DNA from: DATEOR01 sp035296905
GTDB lineage: Bacteria; Actinomycetota; Thermoleophilia; Gaiellales; Gaiellaceae
Assembly (NCBI GenBank): GCA_035296905.1
Contig: DATHAA010000062.1
Span: forward strand, 1 to 64,000
Direction: 5' to 3'
DNA length: 64,000 bases
The notes beneath the pieces were generated by a model. The model made no database searches. It saw nothing but the letters and a program-made list of their open reading frames with translations, and was not told the DNA's origin. Position 1 is the first letter of the stretch, and the number at the start of each line of letters is the position of its first letter. This document shows, in pieces, positions 40,426-47,656 of the stretch. The position numbers and the translations under genes are program-made.

Positions 40426-41109
40426 GTGGCGGAGAAGGTCTTCCTGATCACGGGGGCTTCGAGCGGGATCGGCGAGGCGACTGCGCGCCGCGCCGTGGAG
40501 GCGGGCTACCAGGTCGTCCTCGGTGCGCGGAGCGTCGACAAGCTCGAGGCGCTGGCCGAGGACCTTGGAGGAGACAACGCGATCGCCCAGCGGTGCGACG
40601 TCACCGAGTGGGGCGACCAGGAGGCCCTCGTCCGGGCCGCGGTCGACCGCTTCGGGCGGCTGGACGTTGCCCTCGCGAACGCAGGCTTCGGCGCAACGCG
40701 AGGCTTCCTCGAGGAGAGCCCGGAGCTCTGGAAGAGCATGGTGCTCACCAACGTCTACGGCTGCGCGCTGACGATCCGCGCGACGCTCCCCTCCCTAAGG
40801 GAGTCCAAGGGCCACCTGCTTCTCACCGGCTCGGTCGCTGGCCGCCGCGCGCTTCCGGGCTCGCTCTACTCGGCGACCAAGTGGGCGGTGACGGCGATGG
40901 GCGAGGCGGCGCGCCTCGAGCTGAACGGCAGCGGGGTGCGCGTAACGCTCATCGAGCCGGGCAGCGTGGACACGCCGTTCTTCGACTCACCGCCCAAGGA
41001 TGCGCTCGAGCCGGACGACATCGCGCGCGCCATCCTCTATGCGGTCACGCAGCCGCCGCACGTGGACGTGAACGAGCTGCTCGTGCGGCCCACGTCTCAA
41101 GACACCTAG
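40426..41109 (+). CDS. Short-chain dehydrogenase/reductase
   Basis: NAD(P)-dependent oxidoreductase of the classical SDR family, 227 residues. Cofactor motif TGASSGIG (near residue 9), LANAGFG, catalytic Ser in LTGSVAG and YSATK (Tyr and Lys). The arginine in VVLGARS after strand 2 suggests NADPH preference. GTG 40426 follows ftsY by 10 nt. Substrate unknown; the neighbourhood gives no hint. Confidence 0.9.
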   Translation: MAEKVFLITGASSGIGEATARRAVEAGYQVVLGARSVDKLEALAEDLGGDNAIAQRCDVTEWGDQEALVRAAVDRFGRLDVALANAGFGATRGFLEESPELWKSMVLTNVYGCALTIRATLPSLRESKGHLLLTGSVAGRRALPGSLYSATKWAVTAMGEAARLELNGSGVRVTLIEPGSVDTPFFDSPPKDALEPDDIARAILYAVTQPPHVDVNELLVRPTSQDT

Positions 41110-41129
41110 ACGTCACGAGCCGCACGGCT

Positions 41130-41135
41130 TACCCT
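41130..41135 (+). promoter_or_regulatory. -10 element (TACCCT) of the 41142 gene
   Basis: TACCCT is 6 nt before ATG 41142. Confidence 0.35.
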
Positions 41136-41141
41136 CTCGCC

Positions 41142-41450
41142 ATGCACGCGAGGCTCGTGCGCTACGAGGACGTCTCCCCGGACAACTGGGAGATCGGCCG
41201 CAACTGGTTCACGGAGGACTATCTCCCGGTCGCCATGCAGACCGACGGCTTCTCCGGCGCCTACCTCCTCCACGATGACGAGCGCATGTGCACGGTGAGC
41301 GTGACGCTCTGGACGGACGCCGAGACAGAGGCCGCGAGCGGCGAAGCCGTGCAGAACCACCTCGACGCGTGGGAGCAAATGACCGGGATCAAGGCGACCG
41401 TCGAGACCTACGAGGTCGTCTTCGCCGAGCTTCCGGCCCGAACTATTTAG
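41142..41450 (+). CDS. Small protein, possibly a dimeric alpha/beta barrel
   Basis: A 102-residue protein I do not recognise with certainty. ARLVRYEDVSPDNWE, then GFSGAYLLHDDERMCTVSVTLWTD and ETYEVVFAELP, suggest a ferredoxin-like (antibiotic-monooxygenase type) strand-helix-strand layout: a core strand with a conserved Trp, an Asp/Glu-rich turn, then a helix. No catalytic residue can be named. It starts at ATG 41142 and converges with dodecin with a 4-bp overlap. Confidence 0.65.
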   Translation: MHARLVRYEDVSPDNWEIGRNWFTEDYLPVAMQTDGFSGAYLLHDDERMCTVSVTLWTDAETEAASGEAVQNHLDAWEQMTGIKATVETYEVVFAELPARTI

Positions 41451-41653
41451 CGCTCGACGCCGAACGCGATGTCCACGGTGGTGCGGAACATCGTGATCTC
41501 GTCGTTCTCGACGACCGCGCTCATCTCGACGACGTGGGCGCCGTGGATGTCGCGCACCGTCTTGCCCGCCTCCTGAACGGCGACCTTCGTCGCCTCGGCG
41601 AAGCTCGTGGGCGATTGCCCGATGACGCGGATGATTTTGGCGATCTCTGCCAT
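41447..41653 (-). CDS. Dodecin family protein
   Basis: A 68-residue flavin-binding dodecin, which assembles into a hollow dodecamer storing flavins or CoA. Typical features: short N-terminal strand MAEIAKIIRVIG, the helix SFAEATKVAVQEAGKTVRDI and the strand HVVEMSAVVENDEITMFRTTVDIAF. The canonical flavin-stacking Trp is not present (His39 or Val is near that place), so ligand preference is open. ATG 41653 is preceded by GGAGAGG, a real Shine-Dalgarno site, unlike many neighbours. It is divergent from ffh. Confidence 0.85.
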   Translation of the reverse strand: MAEIAKIIRVIGQSPTSFAEATKVAVQEAGKTVRDIHGAHVVEMSAVVENDEITMFRTTVDIAFGVER

Positions 41654-41688
41654 GCCTCTCCTTCGTTAGGGATTGAAAGACCCGCAGC

Positions 41689-41694
41689 TACACT
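41689..41694 (+). promoter_or_regulatory. Putative -10 (TACACT) of ffh
   Basis: TACACT is 11 nt before ATG 41706, the same hexamer as upstream of the DAHP synthase. Confidence 0.4.
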
Positions 41695-41705
41695 TCCCGA
41701 CCGGC

Positions 41706-43037
41706 ATGTTTGACACGCTTTCCGACAAGCTGCAAGCCACCCTCGGCGACCTCCGGGGACACGGAACGCTGTCCGAAGAGGACCTTTCCAAGGCGATGCG
41801 GGAGATCCGCCTCGCCCTCCTCGAGGCCGACGTCAACTTCCAGGTCGTCAAGGACTTCGTCGCGCGTGTGAAGGAGCGCGCGGCCGGTGTGGAGGTGACG
41901 AAGAGCCTCACGCCGGGGCAGCAGGTGGTGAAGATCGTCCACGACGAGCTGACCGCGATCATGGGCCAGGGAGGTTCCAAGCTTGCGTTCTCTGGTCGTC
42001 CGCCGACCATCATTCTGCTCGCCGGCCTGCAGGGCTCGGGTAAGACGACCGCCGCGGCCAAGCTCGCGCTGCTGCTGCGTAAGGAAGGGAAGGCGCCGGC
42101 GCTCGTGGCCGCCGACCTCCAGCGCCCGGCTGCGATCGACCAGCTCGAGCAACTCGGCAAGCAGATCCAGATCCCCGTCTACCTCGACCGCTCCAGCAAG
42201 GACGCGGTCAAGGTGGCGAAGGAAGGCCTCGACCAGGCGCGCGCGCAGGGCCGCGACGTCCTGATCGTCGACACCGCCGGCCGCCTGCACATCGACGAGG
42301 AGCTCATGAACGAGCTCGCGGCCGTCCGCAAGGAGCTGAAGCCGCACAACATCCTCCTCGTCCTCGACTCGATGACCGGTCAGGACGCGGTCTCTGTCGC
42401 CGAGGCGTTCGCCGCGCGGATCGACTTCGACGGCATCTTGCTCACGAAGCTCGACGGCGACGCGCGCGGCGGTGCGGCGCTCTCCGTCAAGGCGGTCACC
42501 GACAAGCCGGTGAAGCTCGCCTCGACCGGCGAGAAGCTCGACCAGCTCGAGTACTTCCACCCGGACCGCATGGCCTCGCGGATCCTCGGGATGGGCGATG
42601 TCCTCACGCTCATCGAGCGGGCAGAGGCGGCCGCCGAGGAGGACGAGCAGGCCGCGCTCGAGAAGCGGCTCATGCAGGGCCGCTTCACCTTCGAGGACTT
42701 CCTGCAGGCGTACAAGATGATGCGCAAGATGGGCTCGATGAAGAGCGTCCTCGGGATGATCCCGGGGATGGGGAAGCAGCTCCAGGGAGTGGATGTCGAC
42801 GAGCGCCAGCTCAGCCGGGTCGAGGCGATCGTCCTTTCGATGACGACCGCAGAGCGGCGGAACCCCGAGATCATCAAGGGCCCGCGACGCGCGCGCATCG
42901 CCGCGGGGAGCGGCACGACCGTCCAGCAGGTGAACCAGGTTCTGCAGATGCGCAAGCAGATGGAGAAGATGATGAAGCAGGTGGGGCGGGGCAAGATGCC
43001 CAACCTCCAATCGATAGTCGCCCAGCAGAGGCGCTAG
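41706..43037 (+). CDS. ffh: Signal recognition particle protein Ffh
   Basis: SRP54 GTPase that binds signal sequences and SRP RNA. The 443-residue protein has the N domain (FDTLSDKLQATL), G domain with GLQGSGKTTAAAKLA (near residue 106), DTAGRLHIDEELM, TKLDGDARGG, and a Met-rich M domain (KMMRKMGSMKSVLGMIPGMGKQL). I chose ATG 41706; the 11 codons upstream in frame fall in the promoter region. Start of the conserved ffh-rpsP-khpA-rimM-trmD cluster. Confidence 0.96.
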   Translation: MFDTLSDKLQATLGDLRGHGTLSEEDLSKAMREIRLALLEADVNFQVVKDFVARVKERAAGVEVTKSLTPGQQVVKIVHDELTAIMGQGGSKLAFSGRPPTIILLAGLQGSGKTTAAAKLALLLRKEGKAPALVAADLQRPAAIDQLEQLGKQIQIPVYLDRSSKDAVKVAKEGLDQARAQGRDVLIVDTAGRLHIDEELMNELAAVRKELKPHNILLVLDSMTGQDAVSVAEAFAARIDFDGILLTKLDGDARGGAALSVKAVTDKPVKLASTGEKLDQLEYFHPDRMASRILGMGDVLTLIERAEAAAEEDEQAALEKRLMQGRFTFEDFLQAYKMMRKMGSMKSVLGMIPGMGKQLQGVDVDERQLSRVEAIVLSMTTAERRNPEIIKGPRRARIAAGSGTTVQQVNQVLQMRKQMEKMMKQVGRGKMPNLQSIVAQQRR

Positions 43038-43047
43038 AAAGGAACGG

Positions 43048-43290
43048 ATGGCAGCAAAGATCAGACTGGCCCGCGTCGGGTCGAAGAAGAACCCGATCTA
43101 CCGGGTCGTCGTCGCCGACTCGCGCTCGCCCCGCGACGGCAAGTTCATCGAGATCGTCGGGCGGTACAACCCGCAGACGCAGCCCTCGACCATCGAGATG
43201 GACGAGGCGAAGGTCAAGGACTGGATTTCGAAGGGGGCGCAGCCGACCGACTCGGTGCGACGCCTCATGAAGGCACAAGGCATCTCCTAG
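43048..43290 (+). CDS. rpsP: 30S ribosomal protein S16
   Basis: Small-subunit protein of 80 residues, with IRLARVGSKKNPIYRVVVADSRSPRDGKFIE at the N-terminus and GAQPTDSVRRLM near the end. AAAGGA sits a few bases before ATG 43048. It lies between ffh and khpA in the conserved order. Confidence 0.97.
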   Translation: MAAKIRLARVGSKKNPIYRVVVADSRSPRDGKFIEIVGRYNPQTQPSTIEMDEAKVKDWISKGAQPTDSVRRLMKAQGIS

Positions 43291-43293
43291 CTT

Positions 43294-43527
43294 TTGGAGG
43301 AGCTCGTCACCTACCTGGCCCGGAGCCTCGTCGACAATCCTGACGAGGTGACGGTCACCCGCACCGAGCGCGACGGCGCAACCGTGTTCGAGCTGCGGGT
43401 GGCCGAGCCCGACGTCGGCAAGGTGATCGGGCGGCAGGGCCGCATCGCCCGGGCGCTCCGCACGATCGTGCGGGCGAGCGGCGCGCACCAGAACGAGCGC
43501 GTCCAGCTCGAGATCGTCAACGAATAG
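43294..43527 (+). CDS. khpA: KH-domain RNA-binding protein KhpA
   Basis: A 77-residue single KH-domain protein, linked in other bacteria to cell division and RNA metabolism. The RNA-binding loop GKVIGRQGRIARALR (GxxG near residue 45) is clear. The start is TTG 43294, 3 nt after rpsP; no ATG or GTG fits. rimM starts one base after its stop. Confidence 0.93.
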   Translation: MEELVTYLARSLVDNPDEVTVTRTERDGATVFELRVAEPDVGKVIGRQGRIARALRTIVRASGAHQNERVQLEIVNE

Positions 43528-43528
43528 C

Positions 43529-43993
43529 GTGGCCGAGTTGGTCCCGGTGGGCCGGGTGGGCCGCCCGCACGGCCTCGACGGTTCTTTCGTCGTGGAGGGC
43601 GCGAGCGACGACCCCGAGCGTTTCGCTGTAGGCGCGCATCTGATGGCTGGGGAGGAGGCCGCAGCCGTGGTCGCCTCGAAGCGGGCCGGCGGCCGGGTGG
43701 TCGTCCGGCTCGACCGGCCGGTCGAGCGCGGCACCGTCCTCGCCGTCCCACGGGACGAGCTTCCGCCGGCGGAGGAAGGCGGCTACTACGTCTTCGAACT
43801 CGTCGGCGTCGAGGTGGAGGAGGAGGGCGGCCGCCGGCTCGGCGTCGTGCAGGACGTGGCCCCCGGGGTGGCGAACGACGTCCTCGAGCTCGACACGGGC
43901 CACGCACTGCCGCTCGTCTCGCAGTGCGTTCTCGACGTCGACCTCGAGCGCCGCCGCATCTTGGTGGCGCGTGGTTTCGCGGAGCCCGACTAA
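43529..43993 (+). CDS. rimM: Ribosome maturation factor RimM
   Basis: Assists assembly of the 30S head around S19. The 154-residue protein starts PVGRVGRPHGLDGSFVV (N-terminal barrel) and has the C-terminal PRC-barrel with YYVFELVGVEVEEE and LPLVSQCVLDVDLERRRI. It is at the short end of the family (usually 165-180). GTG 43529. Confidence 0.93.
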   Translation: MAELVPVGRVGRPHGLDGSFVVEGASDDPERFAVGAHLMAGEEAAAVVASKRAGGRVVVRLDRPVERGTVLAVPRDELPPAEEGGYYVFELVGVEVEEEGGRRLGVVQDVAPGVANDVLELDTGHALPLVSQCVLDVDLERRRILVARGFAEPD

Positions 43994-44002
43994 CTTTCCC
44001 TC

Positions 44003-44659
44003 GTGCAGATCGACGTCTTCACACCGCTCCCGCATGCCTTCGCGTGGATGACGGAGCAGCGGCCCATCGCAACGGTGCTCGGCAGCGAGCTCGACCTGCG
44101 CCTCTGGAACTACCGCGACTTCACGCCGCTCGGGGGCGGCCAGGTGGACGACGAGCCCTACGGGGGCGGCGCGGGGATGGTGCTGCGCGTCGACGTCGTG
44201 CACGCCGCGCTCGCGGCCGTCTACGGCGACCCCGTCGGCCGGCGCATCGTCGCGCTCACGCCGCAGGGGCGACAGCTCGACCAGGAGCTCGTGGAGGAGC
44301 TCGCCGGTGAGGAGGAGCTGACCCTTCTCTCCGCCCGCTTCGAAGGCTTCGACGAGCGCATCGTGGAGCACATCGCCACAGACGCGGTCTCCATCGGACC
44401 GTACGTCCTCTCCGGCGGAGAGCTTCCCGCGATGGTGCTCGTGGACGCGGTCGCGCGACGGCTTCCAGGGGCAATCCGAGAGGAGAGCGGCGCGGTCGAG
44501 ACGTTTTCCGCCGAGCTCGAGGGCGGTGTGGAGTTCCCGCAGTACACGCGGCCACCCGAGTTCAACGGCTGGCCGGTGCCGGACATCCTTCTCTCCGGAG
44601 ACCACGGGCGCATCGCGACGTGGCGCAGGGAGCAAAGCAGAGAGCGAACGCTTTCGTGA
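44003..44659 (+). CDS. trmD: tRNA guanine-37 N1-methyltransferase
   Basis: Methylates G37 next to the anticodon, using a knotted SPOUT fold and SAM. The 218-residue protein shows IDVFTPLP, PYGGGAGMVLR, SARFEGFDERIVEH, IGPYVLSGGELPAMVLVDAVARRLPG and PPEFNGWPVPDILLSGDHGRI. GTG 44003. The stop overlaps the preferred lepB start as GTGA. Confidence 0.95.
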   Translation: MQIDVFTPLPHAFAWMTEQRPIATVLGSELDLRLWNYRDFTPLGGGQVDDEPYGGGAGMVLRVDVVHAALAAVYGDPVGRRIVALTPQGRQLDQELVEELAGEEELTLLSARFEGFDERIVEHIATDAVSIGPYVLSGGELPAMVLVDAVARRLPGAIREESGAVETFSAELEGGVEFPQYTRPPEFNGWPVPDILLSGDHGRIATWRREQSRERTLS

Positions 44660-45255
44660 GAGGGCCGATCGACCGCCTCACGACCGGCCTGCCGGACCCG
44701 TGGCCCACGGTGATCGACTGGGTCGTGACCATCGTCGTCGCTGTCGGCGCGGTGCTCGCGATCAAGGCGTGGATCGTCAACCCCTACCGGATCCCGTCTT
44801 CTTCGATGGAGCCGACGCTGCACTGCGCCGAGCCGCAGCCTGGCTGCCTCGCGAGCTACTCGGACCGGGTCCTGGCGAACCGATTCATCTACCACTTTCG
44901 GGATCCGCATCGCGGCGACATCGTCGTGTTCAACACGCCCCCCAAGGCTCTCGAGGCCTGCGGGGCGGGCGGCACCTTCGTGAAGCGGATCGTCGGGCTC
45001 CCGGGGGACACCGTCGAGGAGCGGAACGGCACCGTTCTCATCAACGGGGAGAGGCTGGACGAGCCCTACGTGCTCCCGAACGAGCGCGACAAGCGGACGG
45101 ACAGCTGGGAGGTTCCGGAGGGGAGCTACTTCATGATGGGCGACAACCGCTCGCAATCGTGTGACAGCCGCGAGTGGGGCTCGGTTCCCCGGGACGACCT
45201 CATCGGGCCCGTTTTCTCGGTTTATTGGCCTCCTCAGAGGATCAGCTTTCGCTAG
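44656..45255 (+). CDS. lepB: Signal peptidase I
   Basis: Membrane serine protease that removes signal peptides after Sec/Tat export. One N-terminal transmembrane helix (VIDWVVTIVVAVGAVLAIKAW) is followed by catalytic Ser in SSSMEPTL and catalytic Lys in VKRIVGLPGD, then MGDNRSQSCDSREWG. GTG 44656 overlaps the trmD TGA (GTGA) and gives 199 residues; GTG 44620 would add 12 residues inside trmD. The cysteine pair flanking the substrate loop (LHCAEPQPGCL) is unusual-looking but lies in a variable region. Confidence 0.93.
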   Translation: MRGPIDRLTTGLPDPWPTVIDWVVTIVVAVGAVLAIKAWIVNPYRIPSSSMEPTLHCAEPQPGCLASYSDRVLANRFIYHFRDPHRGDIVVFNTPPKALEACGAGGTFVKRIVGLPGDTVEERNGTVLINGERLDEPYVLPNERDKRTDSWEVPEGSYFMMGDNRSQSCDSREWGSVPRDDLIGPVFSVYWPPQRISFR

Positions 45256-45258
45256 CAT
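45253..45258 (+). promoter_or_regulatory. Possible -10 (TAGCAT) of rplS overlapping the lepB stop
   Basis: TAGCAT starts with the lepB TAG and would give a leader of about 25 nt before ATG 45290. Confidence 0.3.
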
Positions 45259-45289
45259 GGTGCGTCGGCCCGCCGGCCGCCTTATCCCT

Positions 45290-45640
45290 ATGAGCACGCC
45301 CATCGACATCCTCGAGCGCAAGCAGCTGCGCGACGGCATCCCGCAGTTCAAGGCGGGAGACACCGTGCGCGTGCACTTCCAGGTGATCGAGGGTCAGCGC
45401 CGCCGCGTGCAGGTCTTCGAGGGAATCGTCATCAAGCGGCAGGGCGCCGGAGTCCGCGAGACCTTCACGGTGCGCAAGAACTCCTTCGGCGTCGGCGTCG
45501 AGCGGACGTTCCCCGTGCACTCGCCGAAGATCGAGAAGATCGAGGTCATGGCGATCGGTGACGTGAATCGCGCGAAGCTCTACTACCTTCGCTCCAAGGT
45601 GGGGAAGAAGGCGCGCGTCCGCGAGAAGCAGCGCAGCTAG
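45290..45640 (+). CDS. rplS: 50S ribosomal protein L19
   Basis: Large-subunit protein at the 30S interface. The 116-residue product has IPQFKAGDTVRVHFQVIEG, VQVFEGIVIKRQGAG and the C-terminal YYLRSKVGKKARVREKQ. ATG 45290 gives the family length; ATG 45257 would add 11 non-conserved residues. Confidence 0.95.
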   Translation: MSTPIDILERKQLRDGIPQFKAGDTVRVHFQVIEGQRRRVQVFEGIVIKRQGAGVRETFTVRKNSFGVGVERTFPVHSPKIEKIEVMAIGDVNRAKLYYLRSKVGKKARVREKQRS

Positions 45641-45644
45641 GCGC

Positions 45645-45650
45645 TATCCT
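45645..45650 (+). promoter_or_regulatory. -10 element (TATCCT) of rnhB
   Basis: TATCCT is 6 nt before GTG 45657. Confidence 0.4.
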
Positions 45651-45656
45651 CGGCCC

Positions 45657-46313
45657 GTGCGCAAGACGGGCCGGAAACTCCTCAATTACGACCGCCGGCT
45701 CGGGGCGCGCTTCGTCGCCGGGGCCGACGAGGCAGGGCGCGGAAGTCTCGCTGGGCCCCTCGTGACCGCGGCTGTTCTCTTCGACTACGACGTTCTGCGC
45801 GACCACAAGGTGCGGCCGCTCGCGATCCTGAACGACTCGAAGCAGCTCACACCGGACGAGCGCGCACGGCTCTTCCGCGTTGTTACGGGCTGCGCGACGC
45901 GCATCGCAGTCCGCATCATCCCGCCGGCGGTGATTGACTCCGACGGCCTGCACCGGTCGAATCTTCGCGGCCTCCGTGAGACCCTGGCCGACCTCTCGCC
46001 GCCCGCGGAGGTGTGTCTCGTGGACGGGTTCCGGCTCGGCCCGCTCGCCCCGGAGCACAGGGCTGTCGTGGACGGCGACACGCGGAGCGCTGCGATCGCT
46101 GCTGCTTCGATCGTCGCAAAGGTGGTCCGCGACCGCGCCATGCACCGGCTCGATGCGCTGTATCCCGCCTATGGATTCGCGTCCCACGTCGGGTACATCA
46201 CGCCCGGACACTCGGCCGTCGTCCGCGAGCGCGGCCCGAGCGAGATCCACCGCCTCTCCTTCGAAGCGCGCTGCTATGCCGAGCAGACCGTCGGCGCGGG
46301 CGCTCGGGTCTAG
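45657..46313 (+). CDS. rnhB: Ribonuclease HII
   Basis: Removes ribonucleotides from DNA and cleaves RNA-DNA hybrids. The 218-residue protein shows GADEAGRGSLAGPLV (first catalytic Asp-Glu), LNDSKQLTPDERARLF, VDGFRLGP, ASIVAKVVRDRAM and GYITPGHSAVVRERGPS. GTG 45657. The UPF0102 gene begins within its last 38 nt. Confidence 0.95.
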   Translation: MRKTGRKLLNYDRRLGARFVAGADEAGRGSLAGPLVTAAVLFDYDVLRDHKVRPLAILNDSKQLTPDERARLFRVVTGCATRIAVRIIPPAVIDSDGLHRSNLRGLRETLADLSPPAEVCLVDGFRLGPLAPEHRAVVDGDTRSAAIAAASIVAKVVRDRAMHRLDALYPAYGFASHVGYITPGHSAVVRERGPSEIHRLSFEARCYAEQTVGAGARV

Positions 46314-46626
46314 AGCCGAGCGGCGCGTCCGCCTCTACTACCGCCTGCGGGGTTATCGCGTACTGGCGGCGAATGCGCGTGCAGGCCGCAACGAGCTCGA
46401 CATCGTCCTGCGCCGCGGGAGGAGGCTCGTCTTCTGCGAGGTGAAGGCGCGGAGCGGCGACGGGTACGGCGACCCGCGCGAGGCAGTCGGTCCTGAGAAA
46501 GTCCGGCGCTTGCGGCGGGCAGCCGAGATCTGGCTCGCGCGGAACCCCGACTGCCTCGAGCTCGAGATCTCGTTCGAAGTCGTCGGGGTGCGCCGGAAGC
46601 TGGTCGAGCGCGTGCCGCTCGGCTAG
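46276..46626 (+). CDS. UPF0102 (YraN family) putative endonuclease
   Basis: A 116-residue protein of the YraN family with a restriction-endonuclease-like fold. Motifs: RLRGYRVLAANARAGRNELDIVLRRG and FCEVKARSGDGYGDPREAVG, giving the E-D-ExK style metal site (Glu/Asp in NELD, ExK in EVKAR). ATG 46276 lies inside rnhB (38-nt overlap). Its place between rnhB and comM/dprA is a widespread arrangement and hints at a role in DNA processing. Confidence 0.85.
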   Translation: MPSRPSARALGSRAERRVRLYYRLRGYRVLAANARAGRNELDIVLRRGRRLVFCEVKARSGDGYGDPREAVGPEKVRRLRRAAEIWLARNPDCLELEISFEVVGVRRKLVERVPLG

Positions 46627-47535
46627 GCCCCTGGATGCGGGTCGTGGATGCTGTAGATGTCCGACGTGCTCTCGCTGCAGACATAGCGGTCATAGAAGAC
46701 GTCGACGCTGCCGTCGTCATTGTCCCGCGCGTAGGCGCTCCAGAAGTCGCGTCCGTTCGCGCCGAGGTCCGCGACGACCGTGCCGTTGGCGGGATCGGTT
46801 GCGCCGAAATAGCGCACGACCTTCACGTCAGCGCCACATTTCGGCCCGCTGCGCGCCACGTAGACGATTCCCGTCTCGGTGACCGCCCCGCCGTACTGGT
46901 ACTTCGTCGACGGCTTCTGCAGGACGGTGTCGTTGACCGTCGAGATCTGCCTTCGCAAGACGTTGCAGGTCGTCTTCGTGCAGCGCGTCCAGGCCGCGAA
47001 GTCGCCGTTCACCTGCCCGGCGTGGCGAAAGCGCGGCCCCTCGTCGAGAATGATCTTGGTCGACGTCGTCAGGCTGTGGAGGATGACGAACTGCGTGCTG
47101 CGCGTCTGGCGCGCGAAGAAGAGCCAGTCGCCGGAGATGCTGGGCTCCCACTCCCAGGCTGCGGTGTTTACGCCGGCCGGCGGATCGGTCCGCGCCTGCG
47201 TGTCCGCGTCATAGAGCTTCAGGTTGGAATGACCGTTTCTTACCTGCTGGTAGACGACCCTGGGCGGGTCGATGCCGCCGACGTATCCCTGGCCTCTTTG
47301 CGTTGAGCTTGACCCGAGGATCGCCTGTGCGCGTGAGGAAGGCGTCGAAATGGTTGCGGTGCGCTCGCGAGTTCTGGCTCCACGCGAGGTACTGAGTCGT
47401 GCCGTCGCTCTCGGCCGCCGGGAGCTGCTCGTAGAGCCCGGTGGTCTTCACCCCGTGCTGGCTCAGGAGCGCGTAGGCGGCGGGGACGACAACCGATGCC
47501 GCGAAAACCGCGACGATGAGAAGACCCCCGCGCAT
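46623..47535 (-). pseudogene. Secreted beta-propeller-like protein with a one-base frameshift
   Basis: Reading starts at ATG 47535 with a signal peptide (MRGGLLIVAVFAASVVVPAAYA) and runs in frame to about 47288, ending LTRTGDPRVKLNAKRPG. There the frame changes: the continuation YVGGIDPPRVVYQQVRNG reads on without a stop to the TAG at 46623. Removing one G from the GGG run (CCC at 47287-47289 on the given strand) restores a single product of about 303 residues. TQYLAWSQNS, AAWEWEPSISGDWLFFAR and NGDFAAWTRC look like repeated propeller blades of the TolB/PD40 kind. It may be a recent pseudogene or a sequencing error. Function unknown. Confidence 0.8.
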
Positions 47536-47562
47536 GACCTCTCTTCCAGTGAAGGAAAGGCG

Positions 47563-47591
47563 ACGATACTCTTCGAGGTGGCATTTGTCAC
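47563..47591 (-). promoter_or_regulatory. Promoter of the frameshifted secreted-protein gene
   Basis: GTGACA (47586-47591) and TATCGT (47563-47568) on the minus strand are 17 nt apart, and GAAGAGAGG precedes the ATG. This gene thus has a conventional leader. Confidence 0.5.
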
Positions 47592-47644
47592 TAGTTCCCG
47601 CCGTCTCGGCGCACCCGACGCGGGTTCCGCACTTTTTCGCGGCG

Positions 47645-47650
47645 TAGCGT
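47645..47650 (+). promoter_or_regulatory. -10 element (TAGCGT) of the comM/yifB gene
   Basis: TAGCGT is 6 nt before GTG 47657. Confidence 0.35.
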
Positions 47651-47656
47651 CGAAAT

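Noticed and set aside
44620..44655. GTG 44620 as lepB start
   Set aside because: It would add 12 non-conserved residues inside trmD; the GTGA junction at 44656 matches the local pattern.
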